Part shown: positions 1 through 7,028 of the stretch, in pieces
Numbering within the stretch: position 1 is the stretch's first letter
Layout: each line of letters starts with the position of its first letter
Origin: Chromera velia
Taxonomy: Eukaryota; Sar; Chromeraceae
DNA length: 11,479 nt
Assembly: GCA_018398765.1 (NCBI GenBank)
Contig: JAHBMJ010000485.1
Coordinates: forward strand, 1-11,479
Direction of reading: 5' to 3'
Notes under the pieces: generated by a model
Databases searched by the model: none
Seen by the model: the letters and a program-made list of their open reading frames with translations, nothing else
What the model was told of the DNA's origin: nothing
Position numbers and translations under genes: made by a program

Positions 1-443
1 AGCCTGCTCAATTCGTTCATATCTTGCAAAATGTCTGCAATGCGACGGTAGGAATTGCCCCCAATCCATTTCATTTTTCTCATGATGTCGGCACGAAGAG
101 AGTTGATCAGAGCATCCCCTCTCATTGTTGGGCGTTGATCTAAATACACTCCATCCCACTCTTCTTCCACATCGCTGGTTTCAAATTGGATGGGCCTACC
201 ACTCACTTGGGCTGTGGCCTCTGCTTTTTGTCGCCCCTTGCAAACAAGCAGGTGGTCATTGAGCTGTTGCGGTACCCGGCAAATCAATGGGCAAAAAGGG
301 CAAGGGTGAGGCATGGAGATATTTTCCTTCACATACCGGGCAACTAGACCTGGGGGCTGATACTGTACCCCCTCCACCACAGAAAATGCGGTAGAACCCA
401 AGCAAACCGTTTCCAATCGATAAGTATAGAGTTTGCAAAGCAC
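1..443 (-). CDS. Partial ORF with C2HC zinc-finger motif, function unknown (runs off left edge)
   Basis: A stop-free frame of 147 codons lies on the minus strand between a TAA at 446-444 and the window edge. By chance such a run is unlikely. The first ATG is at 314-312 (reading MPHPCPFCPLICR); upstream codons are also open, so the true start or exon edge may be further up. Just after that ATG is C-P-F-C, then 12 residues, then H-L-L-V-C. This is Cx2Cx12Hx3C, the spacing of C2HC/C2H2-like zinc fingers. An acidic patch (DVEEEWDG) and a helical, basic segment (IMRKMKWIGGNSYRRIADIL) follow. I do not recognise the family. It sits where a copia reverse transcriptase would be expected but shows no RT motif, so it is probably a different gene or mobile element. 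The coding call is fairly firm; any function is not. Confidence 0.6.
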   Translation of the reverse strand, partial: MLCKLYTYRLETVCLGSTAFSVVEGVQYQPPGLVARYVKENISMPHPCPFCPLICRVPQQLNDHLLVCKGRQKAEATAQVSGRPIQFETSDVEEEWDGVYLDQRPTMRGDALINSLRADIMRKMKWIGGNSYRRIADILQDMNELSR

Positions 444-690
444 TTAGATCACACAGAGTGCGATGAACATGGGCTACAAGCTCTTAAGGAGTTGGGATCA
501 GAGTGGACGTCTCCAAGCAACAGTGAGAAAAAAACTCAAATGTCGAGATCTCGATCTCGCCATCCCAGAAACTGTTTCTACTCCAAAAAAGTACAGGCAT
601 CAGTAACACTGAAGTCAACTAAGAAGGTTGTAGGGTCATATTGTTCATCTGTATGTGTTTGCCTCCATGCCAGAAATAGGAGGGCAGGAG
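444..690 (-). pseudogene. Broken coding frames, possible upstream part of the zinc-finger ORF
   Basis: One minus-strand frame reads about 40 codons from near 600 (beginning MPVLFWSRNSFWDGEIEIS), meets a TAA at about 487-485, then continues in the same frame with ELVAHVHRTLCDLSALQTLY to about 420. There the downstream zinc-finger frame takes over in a different phase. This pattern suggests one coding sequence interrupted by a stop and a one-base shift, or a missed intron. No known domain is recognised. The assignment is tentative and rests only on frame openness and amino-acid texture. Confidence 0.3.
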
Positions 691-774
691 GGCTCAATGC
701 CAGAAAAAGGTCAGGCATTGAGCCCATGGTTTGTCCATGGCCCATGGGCCCCGGCATTGACGATGCCGGGCCCA
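690..774. repeat. Cluster of nested palindromes
   Basis: Three inverted repeats lie end to end. An 11-bp perfect pair (GGCTCAATGCC at 691-701, GGCATTGAGCC at 714-724) has a 12-nt spacer. GGCCCATGGGCC at 739-750 is a perfect 12-bp palindrome. A 12-13-bp pair (745-757 and 763-774, one bulged C) encloses the 5-nt loop TGACG. CCATGG also occurs twice (724-729, 735-740). The cluster falls exactly where the copia-derived frame loses coding sense. Confidence 0.75.
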
Positions 775-1121
775 CAGTGCACCCCCTGCTGCTGACTTTG
801 TAACTCCAGGTGGCCTGCCTGAAGTTGAGAGCCTGCTGTAAATGGAGGAGGGAAAGGGACAGATACAGAAACAGAAGACACAGACTCTTCCACAACATAA
901 TCCAGCTGCCTGACGGCCGCTGATGGAACAGAGTCAGGAAAGATTGCCTGCGACTTGGAGGAGGAGACAACAGCTTCAGGGTCCGCACCCTCTGCAGCAA
1001 GAACATCGACTTCTCTGTCTTCATCGAGATCAAAATCGGAAAAACGATCAACATCGTTAGCAGGTGCAGCTGCTGACTCAGACACTCCATTCAAAAAGTC
1101 AGAAGACACATTTAAACTATA
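711..1121 (-). pseudogene. Copia integrase C-terminal / linker region
   Basis: This is the in-frame continuation of the integrase beyond a TAG at 1124-1122. It is rich in Ser, Ala, Asp and Glu (FSDFDLDEDREVDVLAAEG, then EESVSSVSVSVPFPPPF), as is usual for the low-complexity stretch between integrase and RT in copia polyproteins. The frame ends at TGA 713-711, inside the palindrome cluster, and no RT follows. From about 850 downwards the translation becomes repetitive and may no longer be element-derived. A competing open frame at 1090-578 is probably a shadow over most of its length. Confidence 0.6.
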
Positions 1122-2102
1122 CTATTCAATCAAAGACACAGCACTTAGATGCACACGCAAAGGTCTCCATCTTTTCCCACTGTCTGTTTTCACAAGAACA
1201 CACACGACAGAGTCGCTTTCGACTCCAGCAAAGAACCCTTTCTTTCCTCTGACAGGCACAGCAGAAGAGGGAATCGAACGAGGGTCAGTCACAAAAATAC
1301 GATCACTGACAGAGATGGAGGAAATGGGACGAGCAGCCTCAACACCAAACACAGACACATTGGGCGACTTACCCATCGCAGATGAAACACATTCATTCAA
1401 AGAATCAATCACACCACTCAACAACCACTTCGTACAATATTTCAGCAAATTCAAATCCGTAAGCAACTTCCAGAGCAATCTTTTCACTGTACTATTCATT
1501 CTCTCTACTTGCGCTTGAGACTGGGGAGTGTAGATACTTCTTTTTTTATAAAAGATGGACTCCTGATCACACACATGCTCGTACTGTCCCTTCTTTTCAC
1601 CTACAAATTCTCTTCCGTTGTCAGTGCAAACCATTGCAGGCTTTCCTTTCACTTTCAGCTTCTCACCCAGTCTCTCCCATCTTCTTACCCACGCAGTCAG
1701 ATGTCTTACTGCCTTCCCTTTCGAAGGCAGAACTATGCCAGAAACAAAATGAGTTGCAGCATCGACAATCAAAGACACAGAGGTACCACCAGGTAAAAAC
1801 ATGACATCCTGATAAATGACTTCATCGAATTCCTTTGCTTGCACGCCTTCCTGGCTTTTTTGAGGAATACGATGCATCACAGCATTCACATGCTTGCACT
1901 GTCTGCACATATGCCTCACTTGATCACACACCTCTCTGCTCACATGCGACATAATGCCTTTCTCTTTCATTGTTTCATACAGTCATACACCAGTCGCATG
2001 CCCAAATCTCTTATGCCACATCAAAACCTCCCTCGCATTCATCTGACTTTCAGAAGGGAAACTCACCCTCCGCGATCGATGCGCACCTAACCGAATTGGC
2101 GG
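1122..2102 (-). pseudogene. Ty1/copia GAG-pre-integrase and DDE integrase, with stops
   Basis: The integrase normally joins retroelement cDNA to host DNA in the nucleus. The zinc-binding head is visible as MWHKRFGHATG (2021-1989) followed, after an in-frame TGA at 1985-1983, by CRQC (residues 22-25 from the ATG at 1970). The catalytic core has D in YQDVMFL (1808-1806), D in CTDNGREF (1622-1620) and E in QAQVERMN (1505-1503), so the D,D,E triad is complete. TPQSQAQVERMN matches the copia form of the third motif. The segment up to 1122 ends in a TAG, after which the same frame stays open to 711. The TGA splits the zinc head from the core, so no complete integrase can be made without readthrough. 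Confidence 0.85.
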
Positions 2103-2135
2103 TCACTCCTACGGGGCCCCCTTCTGACCTCCGTG

Positions 2136-2651
2136 CTACAAAAACACCCACTCACATGCAAGAGGTCTATCCTTCCTATCTACGTTCAAACACACACAAA
2201 GGGGGCCACGCTTCACTGCCGGACTCTTTGACTGTACACCTCCATGCATACTCAAAACCAGAACGCCTTCCTCCTCTTTCATACATGCACAAAAACTGCC
2301 ACCCCCTTTTTTAGGGAGCTCTACCCAGAATGGCTCATACACTTTCTGCAAGCGGAGACCATGCACACTCATAAGAGAGACTGGCATGGCCCGAGAGAAA
2401 GCTCCATCCAAACGTGCCATCCTCCTACCTCCATCCACACATTCGACTCCAGGGAGATCCACAGTCACGTCACTCTCTGCTCGTGCGATGTCTCCTTCAA
2501 CCCCCACAAACTCACTGTCCGTCTCCCTCACCTCAACCACATAGGCCTCGACGTCTCTGCCAAAGAAATGCCGGCTGCATCCAGAATCAACCACCGGCTT
2601 CTTCACCACCCATTTCATTCCACCCCCTCTCGCTCCACCTGCACGCCCCAT
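2136..2651 (-). pseudogene. Copia aspartic protease region
   Basis: Retroviral-type aspartic proteases cut the Gag-Pol polyprotein. The active-site motif is in KKPVVDSGCSRHFFG, with the catalytic Asp at residue 22 (2588-2586); DSGCSRH is the typical copia context. About 145 residues follow with no further named motif. The frame ends at TAG 2138-2136 beside a run of five Ts. From there a neighbouring frame stays open (starting VARRSEGGPVGV) to about 2055, after which the original frame resumes into the GAG-pre-integrase. This is best read as a pair of compensating one-base shifts, with extra stops (2111-2109, 2105-2103) in the abandoned frame. Confidence 0.75.
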
Positions 2652-2671
2652 AGCGTGTGGTCACAGTTTTA

Positions 2672-3148
2672 TCACGTCTTGCCCGGGACGGCTCTCCCCC
2701 TCTTCTTCAGCAAGCAATGCAAAGCAATTGGAAACGCATACGCCGGGGGAACGCGCTGCACTCTACACCCCCGAGTATGGTCATCTCCCTCCCTGTCCCC
2801 CAGAGGAGGACGAGGAAGACTGCTGCTGCTGGCTTCTGTTGGGATCTTAGCTGGGGGAGGGGGAACCCAAGGGCGTGGCTCGATTCTGGGCTGCCCCGCA
2901 CGCTTGCGCGCATAGTTCTTCTCGAAGTGGCTCGTGTTCTGGCACCACCAGCACCTCTTCGGTCCCCATGGCTGCTGCTGCTGTTGAAGAGGAGACTGCT
3001 GGGAGGAGCGCTGACCGTTCTGTCTGTTCCCCTGATTTCTGAATCCACCAGATCCCTGACCCCGTCTTTGCTGGCCTCTGAAGGCTCTCTCTCTGCCCCC
3101 ACTCTGCCTCTGTCTCTGCATCTCAATCAAAGGATGCAAACCACTCAA
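2672..3148 (-). pseudogene. Copia nucleocapsid segment with altered zinc knuckle
   Basis: An Arg/Gln/Gly-rich, RNA-binding-like stretch (RQRQSGGRERAFRGQQ and on) precedes CWWCQNTSHFEKNY at residues 66-79 (2953-2912). This is the retroviral knuckle Cx2Cx4Hx4C, but the last Cys is Tyr, one G-to-A change away. The zinc site is therefore probably not functional in this copy. It lies in a frame shifted by +1 from both the Gag above and the protease below. The frame overlaps the end of the Gag frame by about 25 nt. A proline-rich tail leads to a TGA at 2674-2672. Confidence 0.7.
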
Positions 3149-4163
3149 GCTCCTTCTTCAGAGTGGCATAGTCAATCTGTCTAAGATCCAGCTGCCCCCC
3201 CAATCCAGGAAGTTTCGATCTGAGGGAGTTGACGAGCTTCATACGCTGGTCGTCCATGAGGGCGTTGACGATCATAATGACCTTGGCAGGATCTGCGATC
3301 TCCCACTCCGCGTCGTCAGAATCGAGGAGGAGATCCTCGAGTCTCTGGTTGATCTTCGCGAACGACAGCACCACACCGCTCGGGATGACGACACAACCGT
3401 TCCGATCACGGTGGTTGAGGAGCCATGGGAAGACCTGCACACGCTCCTGCACAGCTAGCTGCATCGCCAGCAGGGTCGAGGAATACTCCTGCTTCATCTT
3501 CTCTACAATATCCTCAGAGTTCACCCGCTTCCATCTCCATCTCCTCACATCTCTCCTGAAGGCCCGAGCATCACTTCCTGTCTTGTTCAGCGCGACGATG
3601 ATGTTGGATCTCTACTCCTCTGTCGACTAAAAGTACTTCCTCTGTAGGTGCACATTGGAGAACTCCCCCCACTGCGACGCAAAGTCGACAATCTCTTTCT
3701 TTCCAGCGAACTTTGGGCAGGTGGTCAGGTCCACTTTCTTCAACTGCTTCGACGATGTCTTCTTCCTGTATGCGGAACCCACTCTCTGAGCTGCAGAGTG
3801 GCAGGAAGACGCATCGGAAGATCCACTCACATCAGACAAGTTAGAGTGGGAGGGAGATGGGTCCTTGTCCAAGAAGAAAGCCACGGCGTCGAAGGGTTTT
3901 CGGACTTTCTGAGCCTGAACGGCTCCAGGCGTAAACAGAGAAACAGGGGAAATTCTTTCTTTCTTTTCCGCCACTGCGGCACTGGTTCAACTGGGTGGAA
4001 TCCATCTGTCTAACAAGTCTTCTACTCTCTCCTCCTGCTGGCCTGGAGGCGCAGCATCTCTTCGATTGAACTCTGCACTGAGTCTGGATACTTCAGCGCT
4101 GATCGGTTCAAGGGCATCATTGAGTAAGCTCATGAAAAAGCTTTTCATGTCTTCAAAGTTCAT
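3123..4163 (-). pseudogene. Copia Gag capsid region, with in-frame stops
   Basis: Gag forms the virus-like particle of LTR elements. The frame starts at ATG 4163-4161 (MNFEDMKSFFMSLLNDALEP) and stays in one phase for about 346 codons to TGA 3125-3123. It is interrupted only by TGA 3989-3987, TAG 3629-3627 and TAG 3614-3612. The first 60 residues look helical, followed by a Ser-rich stretch (HSNLSDVSGSSDASSCHSA) and a long helical C-terminal half ending KKELEWFASFD, as in copia Gag (UBN2-like). Identification rests mainly on position upstream of the zinc knuckle. Start choice: this is the first ATG of the phase, and a comparably open frame above it is not apparent. Confidence 0.7.
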
Positions 4164-4433
4164 CTTGACAACAAAGTGGCAACAAATCAGTCTGACACAC
4201 TGATCTATAAGGAATTCACATGTCAGAACAGAGTTCGGGGAGGAGAGGATGAGCGAATGCGCCTCTCCTTGAATAAGTCAATGTGGATCGATCAGTTTCT
4301 CCTATATGGTGCATGCACAGTTTGCAGTGTTGTAGATTTGCATAGCTTGTAGCGCGCTGAGCCCAGGCTGAAGTCCCTGGGACCGCGGCTGTGAAAGGCC
4401 GGCGTCAATCGACCCCGGACGCAATCTCCAACA
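4164..4433. other. Presumed copia 5' leader or flank, no gene seen
   Basis: This stretch lies upstream of the Gag start. I find no convincing LTR end, tRNA primer-binding site or coding frame. A short minus-strand open frame at 4502-4302 crosses the hairpin and has no recognisable features, so it is not called. Confidence 0.4.
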
Positions 4434-4567
4434 TATCATTTCTAGAAACATAGGCTGCCATACAAATTTTGTAAGTTTCATACAATTTTTCTTTTTATTC
4501 AAAACCGTTAAAAAATGATATCAAAACCAAAAAATTTATATGACAGCCCATGTTTCCAGAAATGATA
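4434..4567. repeat. Foldback inverted repeat (MITE-like or hairpin RNA)
   Basis: Arms 4434-4471 and 4528-4567 are reverse complements over about 38 bp, with four base differences and a 2-nt length difference in an A run, around a 56-nt AT-rich loop. The arms end abruptly at TATCATTTCT / AGAAATGATA. When read as minus-strand RNA, all four differences become G-U pairs, so the stem is continuous. No target duplication is evident. Confidence 0.85.
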
Positions 4568-4925
4568 CAAAAAACCCTGGGGCCTGGCACTTATAGACTT
4601 CAGGTAGGTTACGACCTCTGTAACCCTAGGATCTAGACTTTTTAAAATCATCCTGCACCCCAAAACCTGTACCAATCGATTATTTGGATAAAGTTACGCA
4701 AGAAAATGCCAACATGGTTCATTGGTCTTTGAGGTTACATGCATAAATGATCAAAATTGACCTGTCCCTCTCACATTGTCGCTAAACCCCTCGTAACCCT
4801 GTAACCTATAACCTTTTACCCCTATAGCATGTAACCTTGTGTAACCCTATGTAATCGTGCATAAAACAAGTCGAAAACAACATTTTATGCAACAACAAAG
4901 GGCCAGACATTCATTTTTATTCATA
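4568..4925. repeat. Degenerate GTAACC-rich intergenic patch
   Basis: There is no gene here. The stretch is marked by scattered GTAACC/GGTTAC units, densest at 4790-4855 (CGTAACCCTGTAACCTATAA, then further copies). A related patch lies at 5880-6015 in the same orientation. Confidence 0.6.
4912..4918 (-). promoter_or_regulatory. Candidate poly(A) signal for the minus-strand exon
   Basis: On the minus strand, AATAAA occurs about 15 nt after the TAG that closes the exon at 5098-4933 (context CTATGAATAAAAATG). The position suits a 3'-end processing signal, though the hexamer is common in AT-rich DNA. Confidence 0.4.
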
Positions 4926-4932
4926 GTTGGCA

Positions 4933-5098
4933 CTACGTGGCGTCCTCAGTGGCACTTGCCTCCTCATAATCCAGAGTTGCCCATTTTTTCTCAATTTTTT
5001 CATACTCCTCTATCGACAGAAACACATGGTCCCCTGCATACCGAGCATTTTCAGGCTTGGCAAAGACTGCGTCAATTCTCATTTTATTAAATTTTACT
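4933..5098 (-). CDS. Putative 3'-terminal exon of a small charged protein
   Basis: The minus strand has a good 3' splice site (CTGCTTATCCTTTCAG, ending at 5099). It is followed by an open frame including MRIDAVFAKPENARYAGDHV and FLSIEEYEKIEKKWATLDYE, closed by TAG at 4935-4933. From the ATG at 5082-5080 it gives 49 residues; the six codons above are also open, so it may be an internal-to-terminal exon. The end is helical and acidic. The piece DHVFLSIEEYEKIEKK resembles VDVFIEKYEALEKKKK in the broken frame near 8.05 kb, which hints at a shared family. The upstream exon was not found: the DNA above encodes better on the other strand. Function unknown. Confidence 0.5.
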
Positions 5099-5126
5099 CT
5101 GAAAGGATAAGCAGTCTGGGAGGTGG

Positions 5127-5461
5127 ATGCATTTGATCCGTGCCCGCTGTCTAGATGGAGCCTGTCTTATCACCGAAGTGGTCAGGGTAAGGAGACAAAA
5201 CCGAAAACAAGAGGGGGGATGACCGTGATTTCTGCAGCTGCTCTTGCTTGTCAAAAACCATATTTCTCGAAGGTGATTTTGAGGAATGTGGCGACTGGCA
5301 ACTAGACTGGCAATCTGCAGATGAACGCTTTTGAGCGTGACCATCTTGACAACATGGATCCTGACAAGTCACACGGCTGCCATGGCAGGCTCTCCAAAGA
5401 AGAGATGGCAAAACGCAAAGCAGATAAAGCCTATGCAGTGATCGATGTAGATGGCTCTTGA
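5127..5461 (+). CDS. Two-exon small protein, tentatively HNH-endonuclease-like
   Basis: Exon 1 (from ATG 5127, or from an acceptor at 5105-5114 since codons back to 5103 are open) reads MHLIRARCLDGACLITEVVR. It ends at a strong donor, AGG|GTAAGG (GT at 5187-5188). The 134-bp intron ends in ATCTGCAG at 5320. Exon 2 (5321-5461) continues in phase 0 with MNAFERDHLDNMDPDKSHGC and then a Lys-rich helix, ending VIDVDGS and TGA. The joined product is about 66 residues. Cx4C followed by FERDHLDN recalls HNH nucleases, which often have paired cysteines before an FxxDHxD-like motif; the final catalytic residues are not clear, so this is an inference. The unspliced frames here look much less protein-like. 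It may be a fragment of a longer, mobile-element-borne gene. Confidence 0.5.
5187..5320 (+). other. Predicted GT-AG intron, 134 bp
   Basis: The donor GTAAGG and acceptor CTGCAG flank the segment, and both neighbouring exons keep one protein-like frame across it. The intron has an in-frame TAG just before the acceptor (5303-5305), so splicing would be needed to join the exons. Confidence 0.5.
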
Positions 5462-6365
5462 CTCTTGAGTATCTGCATCCAGATTGAAAGAGTGGGTGAG
5501 GCCTGGTGGTGGGGGGGATGTGGGGGGGTGTAGATGACAGAGAAGGCTTTTTCAGACCGTTCTGTTCATTTTATTTCTGTTTGTTGGTTTGTGTCTGTTG
5601 TGTTCAGTTTTATACAATCAATATAGTACATGCTTTATTTTCTGTTTTTGTTTAAAACAACTGGATAGGACAATGCCATTGAGTCTTTGTGTTGTTTCTT
5701 CTGTTAATGAAGGGACACCATCTGTGGCTAGACGGCTGGGTTGATCATGCAACGATTCGCATTAGTGACGTTGAGCTTGGGTATAATTGGTCTGATCTCA
5801 TAGAAAATTAGCGTTTCAGTCTGTTTACATGTTTGGGACATTGCATACAGCTTTTGGCATTCATGTGACATACGGTTTCATAAGGTTACACCCTAGAGAG
5901 CCTCGGTTACAAGCTGAACCTACATGTTTGCAAAAGGGTCCGTAACCTTGTAACCTGTAACCCAGCTAAGGGACATAATTTTAAGGGGGGTAACCTTATG
6001 TAACCTGAAGACCTATACTGTAAAAATGTGTTTTTCTGATGTAACTTGACTTAGTTGACCTGTACAATTAGCAACCTATCTGGATTTTCAGAAAAAAATA
6101 CATTTTTAAGTTAAGAACTTCACATATAACCCAATACACACTCCGGAGTGCGAGGCCCTAGAAAAAACCTGTTCCATAGTTCTTTTTCTATCATTACAAC
6201 GTCTTCTTACACAAAGTTTCAGTTTCTAACTCCTTACTAATTATGAGAACGAGTTTTTTCCGGAAATGCGCCGCTTTAGGGGGGCAAAAAGCACCCCACT
6301 CGCCCCTGGCATGCGTAAAAATCATATAGTTGTATATGGTTGCTTAGCTATCTGTAGGGTACTAG
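5462..6365. other. Intergenic, GTAACC-rich patch and a CACTCCGGAGTG palindrome; no gene seen
   Basis: 5462-5880 follows the small spliced gene and is T/G-rich on the plus strand, a plausible 3' untranslated region without a clear poly(A) hexamer. 5880-6015 repeats GTAACC units (CGTAACCTTGTAACCTGTAA). At 6139-6150 is a perfect 12-bp palindrome. No coding frame is supported. Confidence 0.5.
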
Positions 6366-6373
6366 ATTTCAAG
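6366..6373. repeat. Left 8-bp target-site duplication (ATTTCAAG)
   Basis: It directly abuts the TAGTGACCAG end at 6374. The other side carries ATTTCAGG at 9189-9196, so 7 of 8 bases agree. Eight base pairs is the hAT duplication length. Confidence 0.6.
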
Positions 6374-6418
6374 TAGTGACCAGATTTGATTTAATTTGAT
6401 TTGATTTGATTTAATTTG
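6374..6418 (+). repeat. Left terminal inverted repeat
   Basis: It begins TAGTGACCAGATTTGATTT, then runs of ATTTG. It matches the reverse complement of about 9140-9188. Confidence 0.7.
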
Positions 6419-6483
6419 GAGTAGGGTAAAGTAAGGCTTAACCTCAAACCAAATCTTAGGCTTGAGAAACTTTAGCATGATAG

Positions 6484-6654
6484 GGTCTATCAAATCCTAT
6501 CAAATCTACTTCAAATCTGACCGTTGTTCTGGACTTCCTGGCGGCGTTAGAACAGCTCGGGTCGGACGGCGACACCAATGTGGACTCAGGCATTCCACAC
6601 GCGCCAGGACAGGCACAGGTCTTGCAGCGGGTGCTGAGATCTGCCGGAGTCTAG
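6484..6654 (+). pseudogene. C-terminal tail of an unknown ORF, copy 1
   Basis: The frame is open from 6484 to TAG 6652-6654. From 6529 it is protein-like (LDFLAALEQLGSDGDTNVDS, then GIPHAPGQAQVLQRVLRSAG). The part before about 6520 is made of the transposon's low-complexity repeat and is unlikely to be original. Copy 2 at 7103-7210 keeps the same frame, length and stop codon with mostly conservative or single-base changes, which supports real coding ancestry. The ending resembles no family I can name. It is probably the 3' end of a mobile-element gene. Confidence 0.5.
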
Positions 6655-6853
6655 GTCCTTACGTGCGGTTTGCACGCGTCACTCAGCCAATTCGGTATTT
6701 GAATTTGTATGAAGCGTTGCAGAGAGACTTACAGCAACATTAAAACATACTAGATGATTGTTCAATTATTCTTAGTAGTCAATGAATAGAGTTATTGAGA
6801 AGTTTGAAGGTTGTATGAGAGTAGTGATGTTGAGAGATTGATTGAGACTTAGA
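6540..6853 (+). repeat. Direct repeat copy 1 (314 bp)
   Basis: It matches 7095-7405 along its whole length, from GGCGGCGTTAGAACAGCTCG to GATTGATTGAGACTTAGA, with mainly transition differences and few gaps. It covers the last ~35 codons of an open frame plus about 200 bp of following non-coding DNA. Confidence 0.9.
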
Positions 6854-7028
6854 GATAGACTCGTGCGTTGAGAAACTTTGTTCGTAGACCTCAATCTTAA
6901 TAGATCGATTCATGTTGATTTGGAACACGAACTCCATCTCCAAGAAATAACCTTCTAGCAAGTCAGCTTCTCTCCTTATGCGCCGCCACCAACTTTTCCC
7001 TAGACGAATAGTACTTCGTTACATATGG
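6854..7028. other. Spacer between repeat copy 1 and the tRNA-like gene, no gene seen
   Basis: A minus-strand open frame at 6961-6779 crosses into the repeat copy and has no recognisable features. Nothing else is supported. Confidence 0.4.

Larger units (their letters stand above)
711..4163 (-). mobile_element. Decayed Ty1/copia LTR-retrotransposon, gag-pol without RT/RNase H
   Basis: Read on the minus strand, the domain order is Gag, CCHC-type knuckle, aspartic protease (DSG), GAG-pre-integrase (WHxxxxGH), DDE integrase and a Ser/acid-rich linker. Integrase ahead of the expected RT position is diagnostic of Ty1/copia order. The coding body breaks off near 711-700, with no RT or RNase H found between there and the window edge. 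At least six isolated in-frame stops and several one-base shifts show it is dead. No LTR pair or primer-binding site could be fixed; the 5' LTR, if present, would lie above 4163. Boundaries given are those of recognisable coding sequence, not of the element. Confidence 0.85.

Noticed and set aside
955-1518. Long plus-strand open frame (187 codons)
   Set aside because: It lies antisense to the copia integrase and linker, which have clear catalytic motifs; the plus-strand product has none.
2244-3184. Overlapping plus-strand frames rich in Pro, His and Ser
   Set aside because: They are antisense to the protease and zinc-knuckle regions and show only compositional shadow.
3229-4013. Plus-strand frames opposite Gag
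   Set aside because: They are antisense to a Gag frame that keeps one phase for about 1 kb; no motif supports them.
4164-4433. Copia 5' LTR and primer-binding site
   Set aside because: I searched for TG...CA ends, a second copy and an initiator-Met-tRNA complement and found none I could defend.
5087-5411. Minus-strand frames of about 85 codons
   Set aside because: They overlap the spliced plus-strand frame, which is more protein-like and has a consensus donor and acceptor; the minus products are Ser/Cys/His-rich shadows.
4790-6015. Interstitial telomere repeats
   Set aside because: The unit is GTAACC-like and irregular; CCCTAA/CCCTAAA words are only occasional.
6462-6743. Plus-strand 93-codon frame through repeat copy 1
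   Set aside because: The equivalent frame is not kept in copy 2, whereas the LRSAGV-ending frame is kept with its stop.
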